From assembly GCA_964229355.1 (NCBI GenBank), contig CAXRDE010000002.1:62001-126000 (forward strand): a stretch of 64,000 bases of DNA, written 5' to 3'. Position 1 is the first letter of the stretch. Each line of letters starts with the position of its first letter. Positions 32,873-42,415 of the stretch are shown piece after piece. Source of the stretch: CAXRDE01 sp964229355. GTDB lineage: Bacteria; Cyanobacteriota; Sericytochromatia; UBA7694. Position numbers and translations under genes: made by a program. The notes below the pieces were generated by a model that made no database searches, was not told the origin of the DNA, and saw only the letters and a program-made list of their open reading frames with translations.

Positions 32873-35043
32873 ATACCGATGAGCGTCGAAAAACCCTGAG
32901 AAAAGCGGCTCGCAAACAGCGGGTGCGCAAGCTCTTTGTGCGCCTGGGCGTGATCCTTTTGATTTTGGGGGTTGCCACCAGTGCCGGGGTGGGAGCTGCT
33001 CTGTTTACGGTGTATCGCCAATTGCCTGACGTGGGCCAGCTTGAAAACTATACCTTGCCCATGGCCACTGAAATTTATACCGAAGACAAACGCCTGTTGA
33101 CGCGTATTTCTGCGCAGGGACGCTATGACCCGATTCCCCTTCAAGAGCTGCCCCAGCACGTGCAAGATGCGGTTATTAGTGCTGAAGATGGTCGTTTTTG
33201 GCAGCATGTGGGCGTGGACTACCTCGGTCTGGCGCGAGCGGTTTACATTAATATCACCAAGAAGAAGGCCCTCACCGGTGCCAGTACCATTACCCAACAG
33301 CTCATTAAAAACCTGTTTTTAACCCCTGAAATGACCATGAAGCGTAAAGTGGCCGAGGCTCTCCTGGCCTTTCAGCTTGAACGCCGTTATTCAAAGCAAC
33401 AAATTTTAGAAATGTATCTGAACCTGGTACATTTGGGGCACAACGTCTATGGGGTAGAAGCCGGGGCACAGATCTATTTTGGTAAGTCGGCGCGCCAATT
33501 AACCCTGGCTGAATCCGCCCTGTTGGCGGGTGTCATCCGCAGTCCTGCTTACTTGTCCCCTTATAATAACCCCGACAAAGCAAACAGTATTAAAGAAATT
33601 GTACTGAAAGAAATGCTGCGCGATGAGCGCATTACCCAGGAGCAGTTGGACAACGCCCTCAAAGAAAAGATCAGTTTGGTGGGGCTCCGTCGTTCGTATC
33701 CGTATCCTTATTTCCTGGATTATGTGATGTATCGCTTACGCCAGGACTACGGTCAAATTCCCTTTCAACAAGGGGGCTGGCGCGTTTACACCACCCTGGA
33801 TCCTGACTTGCAGAGCTATGGCGAAAAGCTGCTCAAAAAGGAACGGGCCCGCCTCGCCCAGAGTGGCGCAAAGCAAGCGGCACTGGTGGCAATTGACCCC
33901 CGTTCGGGATACATTCGTACCCTGGTGGGTGGCGTGAATTATGGGGAAAGCCAATTTAACCGGGCCTTTCAGGCCCAGCGCCAGGTGGGCTCTACCTTTA
34001 AGCCCTTTGTGTATCTGACGGCGCTTGAACAAGGCAAAAGCCTCTACGATACGGTGCGCGATGAACCCACGAGTTTTGGCGGGTACCGTCCTCAGAACTC
34101 GAACCGTCGCTTCCATGGTGATGTCACCCTTTTACAGGCCCTGACCCTGTCTATGAACGTGCCGACGGTAAAGTTGGCCCATATGGAGGGCATTTATCGG
34201 GTGATTCAAACGGCCCAAAAGGCCGGTGTGACCAGCCCCATTGCTGCGGATTTGACCTCTGCTCTGGGCTCTTCAGAAATGAATCTTTTGGAATTAACGG
34301 GGGCTTATGCCACCTTTGCCAATGATGGGGTTTTGGTGAAGCCCACCGCGATTTTAAAGATTGTGGATCACGCGGGAAATATTATTTATGACCACGCGCG
34401 TTCTCAGGAACGTGCCTTTTCGGCGCTGGCGGTACGCCAGCTCACCCAGGCGCTAAAAAATGTGGTGGCAGCGGGTACGGGTACCCGTGCCCGTATTGGG
34501 CGTCCGGCTGCCGGAAAAACGGGCACTACCGATCAGGCTTATGACACCTGGTTTGTGGGATATGTTCCCCAGCTGGCCGCAGGGGTCTGGGCGGGTAACG
34601 ATAATCCCAGTGCGACCCGCGGGGGTGGGGGCACCACCTGTGCTCCCATTTGGCAGCAGTTTATGGCCTATGCGACCCGTCGCTTGCCCATTCAGGATTT
34701 TCCGGGGGCTGAAATTCCGGGCGCGCAGAGTTCGCCTTCCGCCTCTCCTTCAGCGGAGGTATCGGGTGAGCCTGAAGAGGGCAATACAGTGGTTGAGGTG
34801 ACGCCGTCTCCTGACGCTGAGGTGCCGGCTGCGCAGCCCACCTCTTATGCAGAAGGGGGAGAGTCGGATGTTCAGGTGGAAAGAACGCCTGTGCCAGTCA
34901 GAACCCCTTTGCCCACGCGGGCTCCCATTGCACGGCCTAGCAAAGCCCCTGCGCGAGCCCCTGCTCCGCCGCCTCAGGCGACGGCAGCACCCGCAGAAAG
35001 CAATGAAAACACCATTTTAGAAATGAAGCTTCCCGAACTCTAA
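32869..35043 (+). CDS. Class A penicillin-binding protein (PBP1A-type)
   Basis: 724-aa bifunctional peptidoglycan synthase. One membrane anchor (~22-48). Transglycosylase GT51 domain with catalytic Glu106 in SAEDGRF, then GASTITQQLIKN and RKVAEALLAFQLERRYSKQQILEMYLN (in two halves). Transpeptidase domain with Ser375-x-x-Lys378 (STFK), Ser428-x-Asn430 (SMN) and Lys550-Thr-Gly. The last ~110 residues are a Pro/Ala/Ser-rich tail (PSPSASPSAEVSG...PAPPPQATAAP), longer than usual and probably periplasmic and disordered. Co-translated with the GGDEF protein. Confidence 0.93.
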   Translation: MNTDERRKTLRKAARKQRVRKLFVRLGVILLILGVATSAGVGAALFTVYRQLPDVGQLENYTLPMATEIYTEDKRLLTRISAQGRYDPIPLQELPQHVQDAVISAEDGRFWQHVGVDYLGLARAVYINITKKKALTGASTITQQLIKNLFLTPEMTMKRKVAEALLAFQLERRYSKQQILEMYLNLVHLGHNVYGVEAGAQIYFGKSARQLTLAESALLAGVIRSPAYLSPYNNPDKANSIKEIVLKEMLRDERITQEQLDNALKEKISLVGLRRSYPYPYFLDYVMYRLRQDYGQIPFQQGGWRVYTTLDPDLQSYGEKLLKKERARLAQSGAKQAALVAIDPRSGYIRTLVGGVNYGESQFNRAFQAQRQVGSTFKPFVYLTALEQGKSLYDTVRDEPTSFGGYRPQNSNRRFHGDVTLLQALTLSMNVPTVKLAHMEGIYRVIQTAQKAGVTSPIAADLTSALGSSEMNLLELTGAYATFANDGVLVKPTAILKIVDHAGNIIYDHARSQERAFSALAVRQLTQALKNVVAAGTGTRARIGRPAAGKTGTTDQAYDTWFVGYVPQLAAGVWAGNDNPSATRGGGGTTCAPIWQQFMAYATRRLPIQDFPGAEIPGAQSSPSASPSAEVSGEPEEGNTVVEVTPSPDAEVPAAQPTSYAEGGESDVQVERTPVPVRTPLPTRAPIARPSKAPARAPAPPPQATAAPAESNENTILEMKLPEL

Positions 35044-35161
35044 AGCCTTGTTTTTTAAGTTCCTATTAAATTATAAAGGTTATAGGTAAGGTCACAGTTT
35101 GTCATGGGATAACATAGACAACCAGCTTTGTCTCTTAGCCTAAGAACGTAGGAAGTGATTC

Positions 35162-38100
35162 ATGAGAACCTCGTATTTAGCCCTGAGTTTGTTTTTGGCA
35201 TCGTGTGCCATGGCCCCTCCCAATACCGTGCCTCAAAATACAACGGGGGTGTCGGGTAACGTACCACCCAACAGCGGGGCGCGTCCTATTCCCGTGGCGG
35301 ACCAGGGGCAACATACGCATTCTCATACCCTTCCCCAGGACGGCCTGGATCGCTTAGACTCTGCAAAAGGTGTCTTGCAGCGCAACGGGAGTCAGGACCG
35401 TCTGAGCATTCAGGTGGTCATTCAGCGCCCGGTTGCAGACTTTAGTACCCAACAGCTAGAACTTTCGCGGATTAAAAATTTGCGGGCCTGGGTAGAAGGT
35501 CCGGGGCTGAGCACTCGCATTCTCAATGTGAACAGCTTTGTCTCCGTGGCAGACCAAAGCCAACAGACAGAACTGGTGATCAACGAGGTGCCACGGGGTA
35601 AGCATCGGGTGGTTACGGTCCAGGGATATCAGGTGGCCGAAGAGGGGGATCCCCCTGAGGTGGTGGGTGCGACCCTAAAGGCGGTCTACGACTCGCCAGC
35701 TGAGAGTACCAATGTCACCCTGACGTTTACCTGGCGTAGCACCGTTTACGCCGAAATTATTAAGTCCTTGCTGGATGCTGCAGAAGAAGGCCAGGGTGAC
35801 GCGAGCCCTGAAGCTATTCAAGAAATCCTCGACAATTTAGACGAAGAGGCCCTGAACGACTTTTTAGATGCGGTTATTTTTGGTCAAAACCCTCCGACAG
35901 GTCCCACGTATCAGGTGCATCCGGATCGCTTAGATCCTGACAAAATTGCACAAATTATTATTGAACAGTCGGGCGAGATTCCGATTCACGAAACCACAGC
36001 TGCCGTCCCCGATACTTACCTTGAAAACATGGCAGATCTGGAGCTAACGGTACAAACCCCCCAAAAGGTTCCCTTTACCAACAGCGAAATTCAGGTGCAA
36101 ATCACCGACCCCGCCTCTCGTCCCATTGTCATTGAAACGGGCAACGATACAGGGCAGGTGCCACAAATTGTGCCGGGTCAATGGGATGCCGTGGTGAAAC
36201 TAGACGGTCTCAATGGTGGGGTGAGCACCCGCGCCACGGTGACCGTAGATGAAAATGGAACCGTTACCCTGACCGAAGGCACCACGTCAAACCCGATTAT
36301 TTTACCTCCGGTCATTACCGCCATCGATAAAACCACCGCGGGCGGTGGCGACGAAATCAAGTTGACGGGTGACGGTTTTGATCCTGATAAAACCAAAAAC
36401 ACTGTTATGTTCGATGGTGTAGAAGCCGAGATTGTTTCGGCCACTGCCACTGAGTTAATTGTTAAAGTACCCGATGGCGTGACCGGTACGCCCAAAATTA
36501 CCGTGACCTCTGAAGACAAGACCAGTAATTTCGCTGAAGTAACCGTGGTACCCAAAATTACTGCCCTGAGCTCACTTTTCGGCAATCCCGGTGAACAGGT
36601 GACGATTACCGTGTCAGGCTACGATCCTTCTCAGGTGCCTACCACGGTCCAATTTAACGGCTCTTCTGTTACCATCGATCCTGAAGACACCATTGTTACC
36701 AGCAATACCATCACGGTAACTGTGCCTGTAGATGCCACGACAGGTCCTATCACGTTGAATCCCACAGGTCTGGATCCTTTAGAAAGTCCCGTGTATACCA
36801 TTGGGGATCGTGCAAAAATCCTTACGGTAAGCCCCACAGCGATTACGCCGGGCGCTACGGTGACGGTAACGGGTGTCAATATTAGCGAAATTACCTCCAT
36901 TACGATCAATAGCACAACCGTCACTGAATTTTCAGTGGTTCCTGGAACACCCGGTAACCCCGATGTCGTTACCCTAACCGTGCCCCCTGGGGTCACCAGT
37001 GGGGATCTACGTATTACGACGGTCAGCAATGGCGTCGCTTCTGCGCCCGTCGCTGTTTTGGCTCCGCCCACCATTGATAGCTTTGACCCCCCCACTTCGG
37101 CTTCAAATACCCTGGTATTGCAGGGCACGAATTATTTGCCGGTTACCGAAGTAAGTATTGGCGGAACTGTGCTAGATCCTTCTGCCTACACCATCGATAA
37201 TAACGGGCAAATCACCATTACCCAATTGCCCGACGTTCAGGTGTTGGGTTCGATTAAAGTGACCAACCCTGCGGGCAGTGCCGTAGCGAGCTTGACCTAT
37301 AGCGATGTGGAAAACTTTATCGGTAATGCCACCTCGGCGAACTATTATCTCTCGCGTTCGCTAGAGTTTTATGAAACCGTCGGTGGCTATGGTGCGGTTC
37401 CAGACGTCGTTAATCCCTATCTTGGCTTTTCCAGCCTGCACGGTATTAATGTAGACGGAGAGGGCCATATCTATGTGTCCACGATGGACGGCAAAGTCTT
37501 TAAGTTTAACGAAGATGGTTCACCGGTGGCAGGATGGCCGATTGGCACCCTGGGTAGCGGATATGTGGATGGGCCTATTGCGACAGCAAGGTTCAGAAGT
37601 ATTGAAGATCTTGCCAATGATGTGAATGGCAATATGTATCTGGCAGATACCGGAAATAACGCCATTCGTAAAATCAGCAAAAACGCGCAGAATGAGCTTA
37701 TTGTTCAAACCCTGGCCCGTTTGCCGGGGCCTGAGGGCATTGAAATTAGCCGTGACGGGGTGCTCTATGTCACCGGCAATAACCCGGCCAATAATACCAG
37801 TTCGTCGGTTCCCTCTTTTGTCTACAAAATTACGAACTTAGAGGTGCCGGATCAAACGGGTATTATCAACGTGTTCCCTCAGGGCGGGATGGCGAACCTT
37901 GCGACGACCCCCCCCACCAGCAATGTGGAGCTGGTCGTGGGAGGAACCCCGCCGGGTAGTTTGCCTCGACCTTCCAAGGCCATGGGAGCCGTTTCTTACG
38001 GTAATGCCTACTTTAAGCACATTGAAGGGCTGGGCATCGACGGTAATGGTTATATCTATGTCGCGGATTCGGGGCATGGTTTAATTCGCCGCATTGACGA

Positions 38101-38521
38101 TGTGAACAAAACGGTATCGGTGTTTGCCGATATGCACAGCTGTTATGCCAGCAGTTCAGGTTGTTCCCCCAGTACAACGCTACCCGTAGTGGCTGATATG
38201 CATGAGATTCGTGTGGATCGTGAAGGCAATGTATTTGTGCCTTCAGGATATGTCAATGCCACGAGCGTGGTGTCACCCGCATCGGGGATTTACCTGATTA
38301 ATCCCCAGGGTGAAATTTCACTGGTGGCGGGTGCTGACAGAACGCGTACGGGTATTTACTACTTTGGTTTAAAGAATGGTGACCCGCTTAATGCAGCCAA
38401 GTTTAGCAGTCCGCTGGCGGTAGACTTTGGCCCTGATGGCAGTCTCTATGTGGTAGATAATGCCTGGGGTATCCGCCGGATTCCACGTTTCCATCCTGCC
38501 AGTAATCTGCAGATGCCTTAA
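35162..38521 (+). CDS. TIG/NHL-repeat lipoprotein
   Basis: 1119-aa lipoprotein (short signal peptide, lipobox ASC, Cys15). An N-terminal helical/beta part (~60-380) is followed by three to four IPT/TIG Ig-like domains (~380-720: 'ITAIDKTTAGGGDEIKLTGDGF', 'ITALSSLFGNPGEQVTITVSG', 'ILTVSPTAITPGATVTVTG') and a C-terminal NHL beta-propeller (~755-1115: GHIYVSTMDGKVFKF, GNMYLADTGNNAIRKI, GYIYVADSGHGLIRRI, GSLYVVDNAWGIRRI). It is likely displayed on the cell surface for binding. AGGAAGTG precedes ATG. First gene of a three-gene operon. Confidence 0.88.
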   Translation: MRTSYLALSLFLASCAMAPPNTVPQNTTGVSGNVPPNSGARPIPVADQGQHTHSHTLPQDGLDRLDSAKGVLQRNGSQDRLSIQVVIQRPVADFSTQQLELSRIKNLRAWVEGPGLSTRILNVNSFVSVADQSQQTELVINEVPRGKHRVVTVQGYQVAEEGDPPEVVGATLKAVYDSPAESTNVTLTFTWRSTVYAEIIKSLLDAAEEGQGDASPEAIQEILDNLDEEALNDFLDAVIFGQNPPTGPTYQVHPDRLDPDKIAQIIIEQSGEIPIHETTAAVPDTYLENMADLELTVQTPQKVPFTNSEIQVQITDPASRPIVIETGNDTGQVPQIVPGQWDAVVKLDGLNGGVSTRATVTVDENGTVTLTEGTTSNPIILPPVITAIDKTTAGGGDEIKLTGDGFDPDKTKNTVMFDGVEAEIVSATATELIVKVPDGVTGTPKITVTSEDKTSNFAEVTVVPKITALSSLFGNPGEQVTITVSGYDPSQVPTTVQFNGSSVTIDPEDTIVTSNTITVTVPVDATTGPITLNPTGLDPLESPVYTIGDRAKILTVSPTAITPGATVTVTGVNISEITSITINSTTVTEFSVVPGTPGNPDVVTLTVPPGVTSGDLRITTVSNGVASAPVAVLAPPTIDSFDPPTSASNTLVLQGTNYLPVTEVSIGGTVLDPSAYTIDNNGQITITQLPDVQVLGSIKVTNPAGSAVASLTYSDVENFIGNATSANYYLSRSLEFYETVGGYGAVPDVVNPYLGFSSLHGINVDGEGHIYVSTMDGKVFKFNEDGSPVAGWPIGTLGSGYVDGPIATARFRSIEDLANDVNGNMYLADTGNNAIRKISKNAQNELIVQTLARLPGPEGIEISRDGVLYVTGNNPANNTSSSVPSFVYKITNLEVPDQTGIINVFPQGGMANLATTPPTSNVELVVGGTPPGSLPRPSKAMGAVSYGNAYFKHIEGLGIDGNGYIYVADSGHGLIRRIDDVNKTVSVFADMHSCYASSSGCSPSTTLPVVADMHEIRVDREGNVFVPSGYVNATSVVSPASGIYLINPQGEISLVAGADRTRTGIYYFGLKNGDPLNAAKFSSPLAVDFGPDGSLYVVDNAWGIRRIPRFHPASNLQMP

Positions 38522-38530
38522 GGATCTATT

Positions 38531-39280
38531 ATGAAAAAACCTTTTTTATCTTCTGCGCTTTCATTGACTACCCTGTGTTGTATGGGCTTGTCTTTGGTGG
38601 CCTGTAGTGATGTTAATCTGAGCTATGGCGTGGGAATTGGTGGCCTGACCAGCATTTCAGATCGCAACCGCAACGCTGCTCAACCCGGATCCTTTGAAGA
38701 GCTCGATAATTTAAACGTGATGCCGACAGCGACGCCTCATCGCGGCAGCGGAGACAGCGTCGGTGGAAACAACACGGGCGAAGATGCCCCATCGCCGCCA
38801 GCTTCGCCTTCGGTAAGCCCTGAAAGTCCACGCCCTGTGGTTCAAGGCAACGCCGAGACGGGAGACGGACGTTTTCGCCTGCGTTTGATTCCTGAGGGGC
38901 CGATTGAACTTGATGACTTTGGGGATCGCCAGTTGGTACAGATTATACTTACCGACCTGGACGGTAACACCCTTAACCTGGAAGATTATACGTTGATCTG
39001 GGAGTTTGAAGAACCGCTGGCTGTACTCAGTGAAGACGGCAAGTATGTGGTCTCTCAAACAGAAAAGGGCATCACACGGGTGAAAATTAGTGTTGAAGAA
39101 GATCCAGACACCTTTGTTTTTGTCGATGTATTGATTGGCCAGTCTTCCACCTCCGGTGGTGGAGGTGGCGGCGGAGGTGGTGGTGGCGGAGGTGGCGGCA
39201 CCTCGCCCACGCCTACCCCATCGCCTTCAACCACCCCATCGCCAGCAGATACCGTGACCGGCGTTGTGATTTTTTCATAA
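38531..39280 (+). CDS. Short poly-Gly lipoprotein
   Basis: 249-aa lipoprotein (lipobox VAC, Cys25). After an acidic linker comes an Ig-like domain (~120-205), a run of 15 glycines coded at 39155-39199, and a TSPTPTPSPST tail; it then ends. The layout copies the first ~200 residues of the lipoprotein at 2960 (Ig-like domain, Gly run, TPTPSPS), but the large repeat domain after the hinge is absent, so this may be a shortened family member. AGGAT is the likely ribosome site. It overlaps the next gene by 1 nt (TAATG). Confidence 0.8.
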   Translation: MKKPFLSSALSLTTLCCMGLSLVACSDVNLSYGVGIGGLTSISDRNRNAAQPGSFEELDNLNVMPTATPHRGSGDSVGGNNTGEDAPSPPASPSVSPESPRPVVQGNAETGDGRFRLRLIPEGPIELDDFGDRQLVQIILTDLDGNTLNLEDYTLIWEFEEPLAVLSEDGKYVVSQTEKGITRVKISVEEDPDTFVFVDVLIGQSSTSGGGGGGGGGGGGGGGTSPTPTPSPSTTPSPADTVTGVVIFS

Positions 39281-39789
39281 TGCCAAAGCTGAAACTGACG
39301 CTTCTTTTTCTATGGGCTGCCTGGATGTATACTCCCGAGGCTCACGCGCTGTTGGGTGAAGACTATACCATGGTGACTTCTTACTATGCGGCGCCTTCCC
39401 GTTGGCCCCCCGAGTATGAGGCCCGTGTGGATCGCTTTGCTAAAGTACAGCGTGAAATGCAGCCGGAAATTGTACAATTGTTTAAGAACAAAGCCAACCA
39501 AATCCATAAGCAAATTTGGGTGGCTCAGGGCCGAGGTTGGAGTTTTGCTCAGGCCGCCGATATCCGCAATGCGATTATGCAAAATCGCTCCGCCAGCCAG
39601 GTTTATCAGGTTAAGAATCAGTATATCTTTGTCTATGCCGATGGAAGCCGTGTACTTTTTCAGTACAATCCCCGCAACTATCTGGTACATACCTTATGGG
39701 CGGTCGACAAAGATTTTGATCCCGGCGATAAAGGGGCTTTTCCCAAATCATTTTGGGAGAACGCCCGCGTTTTCTACCCGCAGTCCTAG
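39280..39789 (+). CDS. Secreted hypothetical protein (169 aa)
   Basis: Signal peptide MPKLKLTLLFLWAAWMY...AHA, cleaved near residue 23. The mature ~146-aa domain is rich in aromatic residues (YYAAPSRWPPEYEARV, QVYQVKNQYIFVYADGS, YNPRNYLVHTLW). I do not recognise the family. Translationally coupled to the poly-Gly lipoprotein (TAATG), so it is presumably a periplasmic or surface partner of the TIG/NHL lipoprotein operon. Confidence 0.75.
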   Translation: MPKLKLTLLFLWAAWMYTPEAHALLGEDYTMVTSYYAAPSRWPPEYEARVDRFAKVQREMQPEIVQLFKNKANQIHKQIWVAQGRGWSFAQAADIRNAIMQNRSASQVYQVKNQYIFVYADGSRVLFQYNPRNYLVHTLWAVDKDFDPGDKGAFPKSFWENARVFYPQS

Positions 39790-39804
39790 TCCTTGCTTTG
39801 GTCA

Positions 39805-39813
39805 TGCTACAAT
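39805..39813 (+). promoter_or_regulatory. Extended -10 of wecA-like gene
   Basis: TGCTACAAT, an extended -10 without a usable -35. Transcription would start near 39820, ahead of AAGGA. The site AAGGA-CTC-TCCTT can form a small hairpin that covers the Shine-Dalgarno sequence. Confidence 0.45.
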
Positions 39814-39841
39814 AAAAGCAAATCAATAAGGACTCTCCTTT

Positions 39842-40891
39842 ATGCGTGACATATTGCCCTTTGTGGTCACTTTTTTAATGGCATGGCTTAGTGCCGATTT
39901 GTTGGTGCCTCTGGTCCGCCGTTTTGCCTACGCCATTGGTAAGGTCGACAAACCCGGCACCCGCAAAATTCATAAAGACCCTATCCCTCGTCTGGGTGGC
40001 ATTGCGATTTTTCTGGGTTGCTTCTTGGCCTTGCTGGGGGTTGACCTTTTACGTCCTGGTTTCTTTTCAAACCTACCTGTGCAATGGAAAGGCCTTCTGG
40101 CCGGGGGCGGCACCATTTTCCTGGTAGGCCTCCTGGACGACTTATACGATTTGCGTCCCAAGGTGAAGTTATTGGGACAGATTATTGCGGCCTCGATCGC
40201 GTTTGCACTGGGCGTAAAGATTGTCTTGATCACCAATCCTCTGGGCGGTATGTTACTGTTCCCGGAGTGGTTAAGTTTTATTCTTACAGTGGGTTGGCTG
40301 GTGGCCATTACCAATACCGTTAACCTGATTGATGGCCTCGACGGTCTGGCGGCGGGGGTGTCGACCATTGCAGGGGTCACCCTGTTTATGATGGCTTTTG
40401 AGCGGGGACAAGATTTAAGTGCCATTATGGCGATCGCCCTGGTGGGAGCCACGATGGGTTTTTTAAGGTATAACTTTAACCCGGCCCGGATTTTTATGGG
40501 AGACTGTGGTTCTTTATTTTTGGGTTTCATGTTGGGCGCTCTCTCTATTACCGGTGCCATGAAAGTGGCGGCCACCGTATCGGTGTTTTTACCCATTCTG
40601 ATTCTGGGCATTCCCATCTTTGATACGGCCTTTGCCATTATTCGTCGCTTGATCAGTGGTAAACCTATTTTTCAAGCAGACAAAGGCCACTTGCATCACC
40701 GTTTGTTGCGGGTGGGGTTGTCTCAGCGTAAGGCAGTACTGTTAATTTACGGCTTTTCAGCCTTGCTGGGCGGTGTGGCCTTGCATCTGATCCACTTTCC
40801 CTATGCTCGTGTCTTGATTGTGGTTTCACTGATGCTGATTATTTGGGGGGCCGTGGATTTTCGGATTTTTCGGCCTCGTCGTATGAATTAA
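39842..40891 (+). CDS. Polyprenyl-phosphate sugar-1-P transferase (WecA/TagO family)
   Basis: 349-aa polytopic membrane protein that transfers GlcNAc-1-P (or a related HexNAc-1-P) from UDP-sugar to undecaprenyl phosphate, starting envelope glycan synthesis. Family motifs: RKIHKDPIPRLGGI, the Mg-binding LLDDLYDL, NLIDGLDGLAAG, RIFMGDCGSLFLGF and the cytoplasmic HLHHRLL. About 10-11 membrane helices. MraY is excluded by the HLHHRL loop and length. The reader frame of the next gene begins only 2 nt after its stop. Confidence 0.9.
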   Translation: MRDILPFVVTFLMAWLSADLLVPLVRRFAYAIGKVDKPGTRKIHKDPIPRLGGIAIFLGCFLALLGVDLLRPGFFSNLPVQWKGLLAGGGTIFLVGLLDDLYDLRPKVKLLGQIIAASIAFALGVKIVLITNPLGGMLLFPEWLSFILTVGWLVAITNTVNLIDGLDGLAAGVSTIAGVTLFMMAFERGQDLSAIMAIALVGATMGFLRYNFNPARIFMGDCGSLFLGFMLGALSITGAMKVAATVSVFLPILILGIPIFDTAFAIIRRLISGKPIFQADKGHLHHRLLRVGLSQRKAVLLIYGFSALLGGVALHLIHFPYARVLIVVSLMLIIWGAVDFRIFRPRRMN

Positions 40892-40893
40892 CA

Positions 40894-42393
40894 GTGCCAT
40901 CACAGCAAGAGCGCTGGCGCGCATTGTGGTGCTTTATGGCTCTGTTTTTGCTGCTGACCTCTTATTATCTGGTCAAACCCTTACGCTCTTCGTTTTTTTT
41001 AAAAGAATTTGACCCGGCCATGTTGCCCTACTTCTTTTTGTGCTTTCCTTTTCTGTCTTTGGCGGTGACGCGCCTGTTTGACTTTTTTTATGCCCGTTTG
41101 CCCCGCCTGCGCTTAATTTTTTATACCTACGGCGTGGTCATGGGCTGCAAGCTCTTTTTTTGGGCCACGCTACCCGTGGCGGGCAAAGGCATTATTCTGG
41201 CATTTTATCTGTGGTCTTCGGTATATTTCTTGTTGTGTATATCGGTGTTGTGGGCCTGTGTGAGCAGTGTGTTTACGGCGGCTTCAGGGGAACGGTGGTT
41301 TGCCATGATTGCCCTGGGCGGCATGGCCGGTGCTTATGGCGGGTCTGCGTTTTCAAGTTATTTGTCGCAGACCCGCTGGTCTGATCAAACTCTGGCTGTA
41401 TCGATGGGCATGATGGCCGGCGTACTGGGGTTCCTGACGCTGGCGCTGCGCACATTTTCTGATACCCCTGCAGAGCAGACTCATGGAAAACGTTCTCCGA
41501 ACATCGTCTCCCAAAACAGCCTTTTCGCCGACTTAAAAGCCATTTGGCAGCGTCCTTTTATTCGGGGACTGGGGGTGATTGTGTTTGCGGTGGCCTTTAT
41601 GAACACGGTGGTGGAGTTCAAAACCCAGAAAGTGATTGATCGGCAATTGGCCGAGACCCAGTACCTGGAGAGCTTTGCGGACCTCAATAGCGTCTTGTGT
41701 CAAAAGGCCGGTTGTCAGCATTCCCTTTTACATCAGCCCTTTTTTGAGCAGGTGTATACCCTCAAACAGGTGGCTGCGAATTCCCGCGAATCGACTTTAA
41801 CCGCCTGGCTGACTTCTCAAGCGGTGCCTGTGGCATTAACCCAGGGCGCGGTTGCTCAGTATGCTGCGTACCAAAAAGCCCTGGAGCAAAAAACCCGTGG
41901 CTTCTTCTCAGATATTAATCAATGGATCAATTTAATTGGCGCCTTTTTACTGCTGGTGGTGGCACGACCTCTGTTCCGTTGGTTGGGCCTGCGCTGGGTC
42001 GTCCTGATTTTGCCCTGCTTATTTTTTGTGGCCGCACTTGCTTTACTCTTTCCTTTAGAGCTTTCGCTGGTTTCGGGCTTGCTGGTGGGTACTGGTACTC
42101 TCAATTATTCTTTAAACAAGACCGCCAAAGAACTGTTATATACTGCGGCTGATGAAGAGGTGCGGTTTCGCTTTAAGCCCTTAATTGACGGCCCGCTGGT
42201 ACGTTTTGGCGATGTGTCAGCAGCGCTACTGACCCTTCTGGTGACCCAGGGACTTCACCTGAGTTTGCTGTGGCAAGATCAGGTGGTGTTAGGAGTGGGT
42301 ATTATCCTCTGCCTGTTTTGGGCCCTGAGTGCTTACCGATCCGGGCGGATTTATGATCAGCTAAAAACCGCTGCATCATCCAGCGTATACTGA
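40894..42393 (+). CDS. TLC-like nucleotide transporter, 12 TM
   Basis: ~499-aa polytopic membrane protein resembling the TLC/NTT (ATP:ADP antiporter) branch of the major facilitator superfamily. The start region RWRALWCFMALFLLLTSYYLVKPLRSSFFLKEFDP, read in parts, and the late loop NYSLNKTAKELLYTAADEEVRFRFKPLIDG (same) match conserved family blocks. Start set at GTG 40894, 2 nt after the preceding stop; TTG 40843 would overlap that gene by 49 nt. A ~100-residue hydrophilic segment sits between helices 6 and 7. Many free-living bacteria carry distant TLC homologues of unknown substrate, so ATP exchange should not be assumed. Confidence 0.7.
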   Translation: MPSQQERWRALWCFMALFLLLTSYYLVKPLRSSFFLKEFDPAMLPYFFLCFPFLSLAVTRLFDFFYARLPRLRLIFYTYGVVMGCKLFFWATLPVAGKGIILAFYLWSSVYFLLCISVLWACVSSVFTAASGERWFAMIALGGMAGAYGGSAFSSYLSQTRWSDQTLAVSMGMMAGVLGFLTLALRTFSDTPAEQTHGKRSPNIVSQNSLFADLKAIWQRPFIRGLGVIVFAVAFMNTVVEFKTQKVIDRQLAETQYLESFADLNSVLCQKAGCQHSLLHQPFFEQVYTLKQVAANSRESTLTAWLTSQAVPVALTQGAVAQYAAYQKALEQKTRGFFSDINQWINLIGAFLLLVVARPLFRWLGLRWVVLILPCLFFVAALALLFPLELSLVSGLLVGTGTLNYSLNKTAKELLYTAADEEVRFRFKPLIDGPLVRFGDVSAALLTLLVTQGLHLSLLWQDQVVLGVGIILCLFWALSAYRSGRIYDQLKTAASSSVY

Positions 42394-42415
42394 GTAAGCA
42401 ACAAGGAGGATGGTC

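Noticed and set aside
40894..42393. TLC-like carrier as proof of a parasitic lifestyle
   Set aside because: Distant TLC homologues are common in free-living bacteria, and this genome segment has complete biosynthetic operons.
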